Source: Saprospiraceae bacterium (GTDB taxonomy: Bacteria > Bacteroidota > Bacteroidia > Chitinophagales > Saprospiraceae). Taken from it: DNA of 64,000 bases. Below are positions 25,668 through 34,166 of the stretch, in pieces. Both the position numbers and the translations under genes were made by a program. The stretch's first letter is position 1. The number at the start of each line of letters is the position of its first letter. The notes below the pieces were generated by a model. The model did not search any database, was not told the origin of the DNA, and was given only the letters and a program-made list of their open reading frames with translations. The DNA lies in NCBI GenBank assembly GCA_028280415.1, contig JANQLV010000034.1:93624-157623 (forward strand), in the 5' to 3' direction.

Positions 25668-28322
25668 TTACTTTGCGCCCAATTGCGTTTTGTACTCATT
25701 ATAGGTTTTCAAACCACAGTTTAAAAAGCTGTTATAACTTTCCCATCCTTCTTCATATCCTCTTGGAAAAGCAAGAACACTTTCATCCGGAGACATCATC
25801 ACGTAAAGCGGTTGTGCATTACCTTCAAAATTCACAATCTGAAAATCTGCCCATTTGTTTCCAACATTACGGATTTTCTTTTCGCGACTGGCAGAAACAA
25901 GCATGTCTTTCAGTTCCTTGGGATCATCCACATAAAGCGAAATCAGAACAAAGTTATCTTCAATATTTTTACGAACCGGACGTTCACTCCAGATAAAATC
26001 TTCTGTTTTACGACAGTTTACACAACCGTATCCGGTAAAATCAAGCAGAATGGGCTGATTGGTCTCTTTAGCATAACTCAAACCTTCATAATAATCTTTG
26101 AAACAATCCAAATCGTTAGCGCATTTTGTCAATGAAGGGAACCGATCTTTCAAACTGGGATCAACCGTAGGTTTTTCTAAAAAGAAATTATATCCCGCTG
26201 GTGGAGCTAAACCACTCAACAATGCAGGTGGAGTATAAGACTTTAATTCATTACTATAGCTGAAACCTGTACATAAGTAAATGGTTAGCGCTAAAGAACC
26301 CAGAGCAAAAGCCCAGCGTACAGGACTTAGTTTTGTCAGTTTCGAATCATGCGGAAAGCGAATAAATCCGAACAGGTATAAAGTCATCGCTGCTGCAATC
26401 AAAATCCAAAGGGCTACAAAAAGTTCATATTTCAGGATTCCCCACTGGAAAGTATAATCCGCTACACTGAAAAACTTAAAGGCCAGGGCGAGTTCTAAAA
26501 ATCCAAGCACTACTTTTACATTGGTCATCCAGCTTCCGGAGCGGGGCAGTGTATTCAGCCAGGCCGGGAAAGCTGCAAACAGCCCAAAGGGTAATGCTAG
26601 AGCGCTGGAGAAACCCAGCATAACGGAGAATGCGCCGGCAATTCCGCCACTACTTGCAGCTTGTACCAGGGCCGTTCCGATAATCGGTCCGGTACAACTA
26701 AAAGATACAATTGCCAGGGTTGCCGCCATGAAGAAGATTCCCAGAAAACCTCCTTTATCAGCCATCTGATCACTTCTGTTAGCCAAACTGCTGGGAAGCG
26801 TGATTTCAAAATATCCAAAAAATGAAATCGCAAAAATGATAAATACCGTAAAGAAAATCATATTTGCCAACCAGTGTACGGAAAGTCGATTCAAGGCTTC
26901 CGGGCCAAAAGGAATAGTAATCAGCAAACCAAGGCCAACATAGATCACAATGATCGATAATCCATAGATCAATCCATTACGGATACCTTTTGAACGAGTA
27001 TCACTGCCTTTGGTAAAGAAACTTACGGTCAGTGGAATCATCGGAAAAACGCAAGGAGTCAATAAGGCCAATAAACCTCCCCCAAATCCAAAAACGAATG
27101 CCCAGAACCAATTGCTTTCCTTTTGAGATTTTCCGCCACAACTTCCAATAGGATTATTAAAAGTTTCCCGGATAGTTGGAACAACCTGATCTATTTTATT
27201 GCCAACTAATCTGGGGCCGGCTGACGTGACATCACCATTTCCGGCAGCTATATCCGTTCCTCCCGGATTCTTGAGTGCATCCGTTAGCTTCATCGCTTCT
27301 GATCCGAGAACAAATTGTTCTTTGGATAAATCAGCATAAAAGTCAATATCGTATTTTTTACAACTCTTATCATCACAAGTCTGGAAAGTAAAATATCCGG
27401 TAAGCGGCTGGCCAGGATCGGTTATTTCCAGCTCCTGAGTGAATATAGCTTCCTTGATAAATTTATTTACATTCATCTCAAAAACCTTATCATAAGCTTT
27501 TTTGAGCCCTCCGGATTCTTTTGCGACACCGAGTACTTTATAATTATCTCCCGGATCATATTCGAAGGTAGTAGCAAGTGGCCCGTCATCACTTTCCTGA
27601 TGCTGGGAATAGACATACCAGCCATCAATAATTTCTCCTTTATAAACCAGTTCATACTTATTATCCGCCACCTTTTTCCCAGAGAAAGTCCAGCTCACCG
27701 GATCCTGAAACCCTCCCTCTCCTTTTCCAGAGGAAGGCGCAGGTTTTTCTTCCAGTGATTCAGCCTCTTTTTCAGCTATTTCATCCCCGGTTTCATCAGC
27801 CTTCTCAGCAACTTTAGGTGCCTCCGTCTTGCTTGTTTTTTCTTTAGTATCCATACCCTTAGAAGGTGCTTCCAGTTTAAAATCAAAATCTACATCTGTA
27901 GGAGGCAGACAGCGGGTATCATCACATGTCATAAAGGTCAAATAACCCGTAATCGGTTTTGAATAATCCGATACCTTTATTTTTTGGGTAAATATTCCCT
28001 TCTTCTTAAACTTGATCAAGTTCATTTGAAAAACCTGATCAAAAGATTCTTTTTTATTACCCGTCTCGACATTCTTGCCAAGCAACTCGAAATGTGATCC
28101 TTTATCATATTCGAAGGAAGTTTTCACCGGTCCATCATCACTTTCAAGATATTGAGAATAAACGGCCCAACCATCATCAATATCTGCGGTATAAATAAGT
28201 TCGAATTCATTCGCACCAAGGTGTTTCGATTTCCAGGTCCATTCTACAGGCTCCAGGATTTGTGCAGATAAGCTTAAAGCAGAAAAAAGAATTAGCGAAA
28301 ACAGTATCGTCAGATTACGCAT
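25668..28322 (-). CDS. DsbD-like thiol:disulfide interchange protein with two DsbD-alpha domains
   Basis: An 884-residue protein with a signal peptide ending LSLSAQ. Two DsbD N-terminal (alpha) domains come first, with redox cysteines CDDTRC (about 131) and CDDKSC (about 314), separated by a Lys/Glu-rich linker. A DsbD-beta membrane domain of about eight helices has LLTPCVFPM (about 421) and SFSCTGP (about 542). A C-terminal thioredoxin domain carries GYGCVNC (about 764). Electrons flow from cytoplasmic thioredoxin through the membrane cysteines to periplasmic proteins. Homologues usually have one alpha domain. The second copy here lacks the LPP that follows the cysteines in the first. A gene for a third, free alpha domain lies 189 bases upstream. 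Confidence 0.9.
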   Translation of the reverse strand: MRNLTILFSLILFSALSLSAQILEPVEWTWKSKHLGANEFELIYTADIDDGWAVYSQYLESDDGPVKTSFEYDKGSHFELLGKNVETGNKKESFDQVFQMNLIKFKKKGIFTQKIKVSDYSKPITGYLTFMTCDDTRCLPPTDVDFDFKLEAPSKGMDTKEKTSKTEAPKVAEKADETGDEIAEKEAESLEEKPAPSSGKGEGGFQDPVSWTFSGKKVADNKYELVYKGEIIDGWYVYSQHQESDDGPLATTFEYDPGDNYKVLGVAKESGGLKKAYDKVFEMNVNKFIKEAIFTQELEITDPGQPLTGYFTFQTCDDKSCKKYDIDFYADLSKEQFVLGSEAMKLTDALKNPGGTDIAAGNGDVTSAGPRLVGNKIDQVVPTIRETFNNPIGSCGGKSQKESNWFWAFVFGFGGGLLALLTPCVFPMIPLTVSFFTKGSDTRSKGIRNGLIYGLSIIVIYVGLGLLITIPFGPEALNRLSVHWLANMIFFTVFIIFAISFFGYFEITLPSSLANRSDQMADKGGFLGIFFMAATLAIVSFSCTGPIIGTALVQAASSGGIAGAFSVMLGFSSALALPFGLFAAFPAWLNTLPRSGSWMTNVKVVLGFLELALAFKFFSVADYTFQWGILKYELFVALWILIAAAMTLYLFGFIRFPHDSKLTKLSPVRWAFALGSLALTIYLCTGFSYSNELKSYTPPALLSGLAPPAGYNFFLEKPTVDPSLKDRFPSLTKCANDLDCFKDYYEGLSYAKETNQPILLDFTGYGCVNCRKTEDFIWSERPVRKNIEDNFVLISLYVDDPKELKDMLVSASREKKIRNVGNKWADFQIVNFEGNAQPLYVMMSPDESVLAFPRGYEEGWESYNSFLNCGLKTYNEYKTQLGAK

Positions 28323-28373
28323 GACTTTTAATATTTAAAAATTTTCATCACCTGTTTAAAAAAGCAAGATGTG

Positions 28374-28404
28374 CAAAAATAAAATTTATTGATCGTATAA
28401 ACAA
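28374..28404 (-). promoter_or_regulatory. candidate promoter of the DsbD-like gene
   Basis: On the minus strand TTG (28402-28404) is followed after 20 bases by TATTTTTG (28374-28381), matching the Bacteroidota TTG-N17-23-TAnnTTTG promoter. The DsbD-like ATG is 51 bases further on. This suggests the DsbD-like gene has its own promoter apart from the single-domain gene upstream. Confidence 0.5.
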
Positions 28405-28511
28405 TTGGCAGCATGCCATTAAACATACCGCCAACTGTGTTATGATGATAAAATTAAGCTGAATTCCGACCAAATGGAAGTTTTTTTAACAATCATTAAC
28501 TTCCCAAAACC

Positions 28512-28964
28512 TTAATTTAGATTGATCTCAAAGTCTATATCCTTTGGAGGCAGGCAACTTTCATCATTGCAGGTCATAAAAGTCAAATAACCCCTGATTG
28601 TCTTAACATTCTTCGAAACTTTCACTTTCTGTACAAAAGCAACCTTTTCAGCATACTTGATCAATTTCATTTCAAAGAGTTTATCAAAATTTTCTTTTTT
28701 ATGATCGCCTTGTTCTTCGGCTTTCCCTATTAATTCTATTCCCTCTTCCGTCGTGAAAGTAAAAGCAGTGGGTATTGGTCCTCCATCTTCCAGGAATTGA
28801 GAATAAACATACCAGCCACTTTCGATTTCAGCAATGAAGGTTATTTTGTATTCCTCATCCGTTATTTTTTCAGCGCGATGTGACCAGTTTACCGGAGAAA
28901 ACTGAGCAAAACCCATCCCACAAAAAAGCATTAAGACCGCAAGAACTGTAAATCTATGTTTCAT
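28512..28964 (-). CDS. secreted single DsbD-alpha-domain protein
   Basis: A 150-residue protein with a signal peptide (LAVLMLFCGMGFAQ) followed by one DsbD N-terminal domain and nothing else. The order of conserved blocks equals that in the neighbouring DsbD-like protein: FSPVNWSHRAEKI, SGWYVYSQFLEDGGP, LFEMKLIKYAEK and MTCNDESCLPP with the two redox cysteines. It probably works as a periplasmic thiol carrier between the DsbD-like membrane protein and targets; that role is inferred from the domain and position. Confidence 0.85.
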   Translation of the reverse strand: MKHRFTVLAVLMLFCGMGFAQFSPVNWSHRAEKITDEEYKITFIAEIESGWYVYSQFLEDGGPIPTAFTFTTEEGIELIGKAEEQGDHKKENFDKLFEMKLIKYAEKVAFVQKVKVSKNVKTIRGYLTFMTCNDESCLPPKDIDFEINLN

Positions 28965-28982
28965 CTAAATATTCTGTTAAAG

Positions 28983-29015
28983 TTGTTGAGATAATAGAAA
29001 TAGCAAACTCAACAA
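28983..29015 (-). terminator. hairpin downstream of the DUF6427 gene
   Basis: TTGTTGAG and CTCAACAA form a perfect 8-bp stem with a 17-base loop, 76 bases after the DUF6427 stop. The minus strand continues with only CTTTAACAG, so the T-run is poor and the call weak. Confidence 0.3.
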
Positions 29016-29090
29016 TTTTGCCATTCCCCTTCAGTTCAGGTATAAAAACGTAGTCCCTTATCCGGGCATTGTGTTATTTAAAAGACAAAA

Positions 29091-30080
29091 TCAGATATTC
29101 AACCAATTTGGATTAAATTGCCAGATAAGTATGGCGGCAAATAATAAAAGATGAACCGCTTCGGCCGTTTGCGGTTTCAGTTTTAAAAAATTAAATGATA
29201 ATAAAATGCCGGAAGGAACCATAAAGATCAAAAAATGTTCTAATCTCAAATTGGATTGAAAAACAAAGGATAAAAGGCCAAAGAATAGCCCCCAAAACAA
29301 TACTGATATATTTTTCTGCGCTTGAATATTTTTTTTTGCATAATACACATTTACACTAAATAAAATCACCAGGCTTATTAAAGTAAAGAGCGCCAGGTTG
29401 ATATAGGTAGCGATATTCAAATCAATCTTAATATCCAGAAAGGCGCAGTTATTTAATACATAAGCCTGCCAAAAATTTCCGAAGCCATCATACCAGAAAA
29501 AATAAACGGCACAAGCAATATAAGGTACACAAAAGCCAATTATTAACATCAGCAATTCGTTCAAGCGAAATGCCCGCAGTACATTCAAGCCAATGAAGGC
29601 CAGGAGTAAAAATACAATCTCCGAGAAGTAAAATAAACTGGCAATCCCTAGCCAAAAACCAATATTTACGATATGACCTGCCACATTATTCTTTCGATAG
29701 GATTCAAATAACTCCCATAAAGCCAGAATAAAAAAGGTATTGGCCAGTAAGATGGGGCTCAAAGCTAAAAACTCGGGGGCGACACTTACCAAAAGTGCAT
29801 AGAATAATCCCGGGAATAAAGTAACCGTAGTGGCCATCCGGAATTTAGCAACAATGATATTGATCAACAAAGACTGTATAAAGACCAGAAAAATCCCGCC
29901 AAACACTGCCCCTGTGCCTATCGGGCTAATCAGACTATATACCCAATCACTCAAAACTCCGTAACCGGAATAATCCATTTCACCAACTGAACTGAAAAAC
30001 GCGGCCCCTCTGATTAGCAAAATGTACACGATCAGAAGAAGATTAAATGCAATTTGATTTGTTCTGAATAAACTAAGCAC
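29091..30080 (-). CDS. DUF6427 family polytopic membrane protein
   Basis: This 329-residue protein has about nine or ten membrane segments and few charged loops. It opens with MLSLFRTNQIAFNLLLIVY and has the YFSEIVFLLLAFIGLNVLRAF block typical of DUF6427, a Bacteroidota family of unknown function. Transport or polymer export can be guessed but nothing in the sequence proves it. It lies upstream of the DsbD-alpha gene on the same strand, 126 bases away. Confidence 0.8.
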   Translation of the reverse strand: MLSLFRTNQIAFNLLLIVYILLIRGAAFFSSVGEMDYSGYGVLSDWVYSLISPIGTGAVFGGIFLVFIQSLLINIIVAKFRMATTVTLFPGLFYALLVSVAPEFLALSPILLANTFFILALWELFESYRKNNVAGHIVNIGFWLGIASLFYFSEIVFLLLAFIGLNVLRAFRLNELLMLIIGFCVPYIACAVYFFWYDGFGNFWQAYVLNNCAFLDIKIDLNIATYINLALFTLISLVILFSVNVYYAKKNIQAQKNISVLFWGLFFGLLSFVFQSNLRLEHFLIFMVPSGILLSFNFLKLKPQTAEAVHLLLFAAILIWQFNPNWLNI

Positions 30081-30095
30081 AGATGTGGATGTATC

Positions 30096-30137
30096 GTTGT
30101 TCGTTATTCGGCTTTCGTTGTTCGTTATTCGGCTTTC
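30096..30137. repeat. two exact 21-bp tandem repeats
   Basis: The unit begins GTTGTTCGTTATTCGG and ends CTTTC; two identical copies sit head to tail, 16 bases upstream of the DUF6427 start codon. The unit itself contains short GTTGTTC/GTTATTC echoes. It may be a replication-slippage product or part of the 5' leader. Confidence 0.85.
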
Positions 30138-30328
30138 AAAATGCGAGAATTAGAACATCGAATAAATTTTAATTGCTCAAATTTATAAAAATTTGACTCA
30201 GATTGATTATTTAGTTAAAAAGAATTGAGCCAGGCCGTACTTATCCGTTCGAACAACAAAATAATTATCCCGGCTGTTTCCATAGAAAGGTGTATCTTGT
30301 GCCGACTATAACGTTAAAAAATCGAAAT

Positions 30329-31303
30329 ATGGTCAAATCGTTGGACGCGATAAAAGGGCCGATAGAACAAGAGCTCATTCATTTCGAAAAGCATTTTCGG
30401 GAATCTATGAAAAGCCATGTGGCTTTATTGGATACGATTATGCATTATGTTGTGAAAAGAAAGGGAAAGCAGGTCCGACCAATGTTCGTTTTTTTAAGCG
30501 CCAAGCTTTTCGGACCAACCAATGATACCACTTATGCTGCGGCCTCCCTGGTTGAACTACTCCACACCGCTACGTTGATTCACGATGATGTCGTTGACGA
30601 TGCCAATGAACGAAGAGGTTTTTTCTCGATTAATGCGCTTTGGAAAAATAAAATTGCTGTTCTGGTTGGCGATTACCTATTGACCAGAGGTCTCTTGCTT
30701 TCATTAAATAATAAAGATTATCAGTCTTTACACATTCTTTCGGATGCCATGAAAGCGATGATAGAGGGAGAATTATTACAAAGTCAGAAAGCAAGAAAAC
30801 TGGATATAGACGAATCGATATATTTCGATATTATTCGTCAAAAAACTGCTTCCCTGATCGCTGCGGCCTGTAGTGCAGGTGCAGCTTCTACAACAAAAGA
30901 AGAAGAGAGCATTGAGAAAATGCGTCTGTTCGGAGAAAAAATTGGAATTGCCTTCCAGATCAGAGATGACTTATTTGATTTCGGTACGGATGATGTTGGG
31001 AAACCGCTTGGTATCGATATCAAGGAAAAGAAAATGACACTCCCTTTGATTTATGCCCTCAATAATGCCAGCACCAGTGATAAAAGAAAAATACTGCGCA
31101 TTGTTAAAAAAGATAATGAGGACAAAGAAAAAGTCCAGGAAGTCATTCGTTTTGTAAACGAGAGTGGAGGGATAGAATACGCCCGGGAAGCTATGTTGAA
31201 ATACCGCACAGAAGCTTTTGATATTCTTTTTTCCTTTCCCGAGAATCAGGCTCGTAAAGCCTTGCAGGAATTAGTTACGTTTGTAACGGATCGAAAGAAG
31301 TAA
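30329..31303 (+). CDS. polyprenyl diphosphate synthase
   Basis: This 324-residue all-helical enzyme uses the ATG at 30329 (MVKSLDAIKGPIEQEL). Both aspartate-rich motifs are present: LIHDDVVDDANERRG (D86, D87, D90) and QIRDDLFDFG. KGKQVRP binds isopentenyl diphosphate. It makes the long chain used for menaquinone side chains, by analogy with Bacteroidota octaprenyl or heptaprenyl synthases; chain length is not decidable by eye. Its last 29 bases overlap the end of the convergent VOC gene. Confidence 0.9.
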   Translation: MVKSLDAIKGPIEQELIHFEKHFRESMKSHVALLDTIMHYVVKRKGKQVRPMFVFLSAKLFGPTNDTTYAAASLVELLHTATLIHDDVVDDANERRGFFSINALWKNKIAVLVGDYLLTRGLLLSLNNKDYQSLHILSDAMKAMIEGELLQSQKARKLDIDESIYFDIIRQKTASLIAAACSAGAASTTKEEESIEKMRLFGEKIGIAFQIRDDLFDFGTDDVGKPLGIDIKEKKMTLPLIYALNNASTSDKRKILRIVKKDNEDKEKVQEVIRFVNESGGIEYAREAMLKYRTEAFDILFSFPENQARKALQELVTFVTDRKK

Positions 31304-31967
31304 TCTCCAGTTTAGCATTTCGATAATTTATTGCCCATTCCCGACCAGCATAATCGATAAGAGATTCGAATGCTGCCGCCTTTGCCGGTATTTCTGTTGG
31401 CATCCATTTTTTCCGGGCTTCATCAACAATTATAAATAAACCTTCTTCATCTCCCATTGCACAAAAATAATCCCGATCACCACTGTATTGTTTTAAACCA
31501 ATAGTAGCTTTAAGCATTTCACTGGCTTCAAAGACATTTTGCACCGGCATTCCAATTTCACTGATAGAAAGTATGCTTTTTGCAGAAAAAGCCTGGTTAG
31601 TACTCAGGTTCAGATTCTTCCGAGCGATCAATTCCAGTATATTTCCATCCGGATCGTAGAAATAAACAGCATCGGCGTTCCAAGCTTTAAAATCCACCAA
31701 AAACTGCTCTTTATAAGGAATCATATCGACTGAAATAGATTGAAGCCAGTTTAATGCTTCCCGGATTTGAAAAGAGGGAATATTAAACGCAAAATGATAG
31801 GGGATAAAAGCATCTGTTTGCTCAAAAGTCAAAGTACTTCCGTTCATCAGTCTCAAAGTGCTGGACTTTGCAGAAGCATTGACCATTTCAAAGCCTAGTT
31901 TTTCGTGATAAAAAACGGATTGTGCCAAGGGGGCCTTACTAAATAATTTGAGTTGCCTGATCTGCAC
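31275..31967 (-). CDS. VOC (glyoxalase/bleomycin resistance) superfamily protein
   Basis: This 230-residue protein has an N-terminal VOC unit (IRQLKLFSKAPLAQSVFYHE, ending YFYDPDGNILELI with a possible Glu ligand) and a second, shorter VOC half (EIGMPVQNVFEASEMLK, then GLFIIVDEARKKW). The family uses paired beta-alpha-beta-beta-beta modules to bind a metal and small substrates. No substrate can be assigned. It lies 9 bases downstream of the GNAT gene on the same strand and overlaps the synthase gene tail-to-tail. Confidence 0.8.
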   Translation of the reverse strand: MQIRQLKLFSKAPLAQSVFYHEKLGFEMVNASAKSSTLRLMNGSTLTFEQTDAFIPYHFAFNIPSFQIREALNWLQSISVDMIPYKEQFLVDFKAWNADAVYFYDPDGNILELIARKNLNLSTNQAFSAKSILSISEIGMPVQNVFEASEMLKATIGLKQYSGDRDYFCAMGDEEGLFIIVDEARKKWMPTEIPAKAAAFESLIDYAGREWAINYRNAKLEITSFDPLQT

Positions 31968-31976
31968 GAGGAAAGT

Positions 31977-32825
31977 TTATAAATGCTTAATCATTTCTAA
32001 TTGTTCAACGCTTTTCTGAAAGCCTGATTTTTCAAAAAAGGCGATGCTTTCCGTATGGGCAGCATCAACGTTTATAATTTTTAATGGTACCGATTTATGC
32101 TTTGCGACCGTAGCAAAAAGGGATGTCCCTATTCCTTTTCTACGGTAGTCGGGATGTACCGCAAACTGAAAAACATCTCCGGCTTCAGGTTTTTGATCAA
32201 AGGCAATATAACCGATCAAGCGGACCGCTTGAAAAGCTCCCAGGATTTGTATTTGATCGTCCAGTGCATCAATCTTCCGGTCATCATTCTGGAAAGTAGG
32301 TTGCCAGGATCGGAATCCGTGGAGCAATTCCCAGTTCCGGCCCTCAAGCATCCGGACAGAAAAAACTTCGGCTAAGCTTATTTCACGCTCAGGTGTTCCT
32401 TTGTAGCACATCAGATGCCGCACTTTTTCAAAGCCGTTTTTCTTATAAATATGAATGGCGGGATCATTGCCAACGATCACTTCCAGAACCGTGCGATCAA
32501 AACCCCGCGCTCGCAAAAGAGGTAAAATGAAATCATAGAGCCGGGAAGTGACACCTTTTCCCCGCTGTGAAGGTACGACTCCGGTGCCCCCATTCCATAC
32601 AATCGGATGTCCTTCTCGCTGGCCTATTCCGTGAAAAATAAATCCGCTAAGCCGTCCATCCACAAAATAACCCGGCGACAAAGTCAAATCAACACGATCC
32701 CCTTTAAATTTCTGAACAACAATTTCTTCTGTCCATTTTGCCGGAATGATATAATCGGAAAATGCTTCGTTAAAAGCTCTGGTAATTTCGGGGATAGAGG
32801 TATTTTCAAGGGTTTTAATTTCCAT
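31977..32825 (-). CDS. two-domain GNAT acetyltransferase
   Basis: This 282-residue protein has two GNAT folds. The N-terminal one has the acetyl-CoA loop VVPSQRGKGVTSRL and ends IYKKNGFEKVRHLMCYKG. The C-terminal one has the loop VHPDYRRKGIGTSL and ends AFFEKSGFQK. Tandem GNAT proteins often have one active and one structural half. The substrate is unknown. It is followed after 9 bases by the VOC gene, so the two are likely translated from one message. Confidence 0.85.
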   Translation of the reverse strand: MEIKTLENTSIPEITRAFNEAFSDYIIPAKWTEEIVVQKFKGDRVDLTLSPGYFVDGRLSGFIFHGIGQREGHPIVWNGGTGVVPSQRGKGVTSRLYDFILPLLRARGFDRTVLEVIVGNDPAIHIYKKNGFEKVRHLMCYKGTPEREISLAEVFSVRMLEGRNWELLHGFRSWQPTFQNDDRKIDALDDQIQILGAFQAVRLIGYIAFDQKPEAGDVFQFAVHPDYRRKGIGTSLFATVAKHKSVPLKIINVDAAHTESIAFFEKSGFQKSVEQLEMIKHL

Positions 32826-32876
32826 AGTACAACGGAAAGGAAGGTTATTGTTTAAGTATACTCTATAAAACTAAAC

Positions 32877-33084
32877 ATGAGTCATCCCAAATTTTAGAGC
32901 CATTAAAGAGAACAATACCAAAAGCTTTTAAGCTCCACGAAATTGGTTTAGGCTTTTGGCATTGGGTTTTAGGCATTCCGGACCACCAAATACCTAAAAC
33001 CTGATACCCGTTTTACGAAACAATAAATAGTAATGTAATATTCATTTTCGCGGGGGATATAAACCAAAATCCGGGATGATTCAT
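32877..33084 (+). repeat. dispersed ~208-bp intergenic repeat, copy B
   Basis: Same orientation and block order as copy A at 25447-25655. It starts ATGAGTCATCCC and ends AATCCGGGATGATTCAT, an inverted match of the start, with AAAAGCTTTTAAGCTCC, GGTTTTAGG...CCTAAAACC and AAACAATAAA inside. It fills the gap between the GNAT and DUF937 genes. Read on the other strand, its right 100 bases align with the partial copy at 45323-45420. Confidence 0.75.
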
Positions 33085-33104
33085 ATTCAGCAATTAATTG
33101 GCTT

Positions 33105-33722
33105 TTATTTCTTAAAGAAGTTGCCAAGGATTTTCATTCCCATTCCAGCAACATCATCTACGATGCTACCATCTCCGTCCTGATCCAGGAATTTTCCAAT
33201 AATCCCCATTTCATCTCCTCCTTTTTTCTGATGATCATTTACCGATCCGGTAATGAAGGAAGTCAAATCCTGAAGCCCCATACCTTGTTCTTTTTTTGCT
33301 TTCCCTAATGTACCAAGTACCATTGGAGCAAGCATAGACATCAAATTCCCCGTTTGGTCTCCTCCCAGGCCACTCATTTTACTGATCATATCAATTGCTC
33401 CTCCTTGTTTCCCTCCAAGTACGTGTTTAAGAATACCTGCACCATTCATAGCCCGGCTATTAGAAGTAGGAGCCTGGCCACCAAGCATATCCATGAAATT
33501 ATCCAAAACACCTCCATCATGATCCCGATCCAATGCATTTGACAGGGCAGAAGCGCCTTCATCTGTAGAAGCATTTTTGGACAAAGCGCCCATAAGTGTA
33601 GAAAATATACCTGATGCAGCAGCTGCAGTTTGTTGCTTATCCGCGCCTCCGAGCTTTTGACTTAACTGATCAATCATACCTTCGGAAAGCTGACTTTGAA
33701 GTAAGTCCATTAAATTTGCCAT
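33105..33722 (-). CDS. DUF937 family protein with calcium-loop-like motifs
   Basis: A 205-residue soluble protein rich in Gly, Met and Gln. It has the DUF937 layout: an N-terminal MANLMDLLQSQLSEGMIDQL, a middle AAAASGIFSTLMGALS and a C-terminal MSMLAPMVLGTLG. Two acidic loops, DRDHDGGVLD and DQDGDGSIVDD, have the D-x-D-x-D-G spacing of EF-hand/dockerin calcium sites. The function is unknown. There is no signal peptide, so a cytoplasmic location is likely, which is unusual for dockerin-like loops. Confidence 0.8.
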   Translation of the reverse strand: MANLMDLLQSQLSEGMIDQLSQKLGGADKQQTAAAASGIFSTLMGALSKNASTDEGASALSNALDRDHDGGVLDNFMDMLGGQAPTSNSRAMNGAGILKHVLGGKQGGAIDMISKMSGLGGDQTGNLMSMLAPMVLGTLGKAKKEQGMGLQDLTSFITGSVNDHQKKGGDEMGIIGKFLDQDGDGSIVDDVAGMGMKILGNFFKK

Positions 33723-34166
33723 AATTTATATTGTGTTACTGTGAAAAAATATTTAATTAATGAGTAAAACTCACCCTTATGATGTGAAAAATCGGGTAAA
33801 GTCACTTATACTGAAAAATCTTTCTAAAAAATCTGAAAACAGGGATGGGAATATACTACTTTTTCGTCAATTCTTTGTTTTTGATTGTGTCAAATTACTA
33901 TTAAGCTAATACGTTTATTATTCACTGACCTGTCACCTGGCCATCTTTTTTCTCTTCTTCCCTGACTACACTCCTGCAAGCTCGATTTTATCAGATTCCG
34001 TTTCCCCTCTTGATATCCCGGTTAATTATCCGTCCATCTTCTGCAGTCCTTCGATCTCTCTTCTACTGACATTAATCCATATTTTTTCGTAATTTTCGAG
34101 CTGGGAAGAGAAAATTCGAGCTTTTTGGCTTCTTTTCAAAACACGCTGGAGGAATGTTTTACTATT
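33723..34166. other. 444-base non-coding gap
   Basis: No convincing gene. The stretch 33930-34070 is strongly pyrimidine-rich on the plus strand (runs such as CATCTTTTTTCTCTTC). Close to the next gene TTCGAGCT occurs twice, 10 bases apart. No clear promoter, terminator or RNA gene was recognised. Confidence 0.4.
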
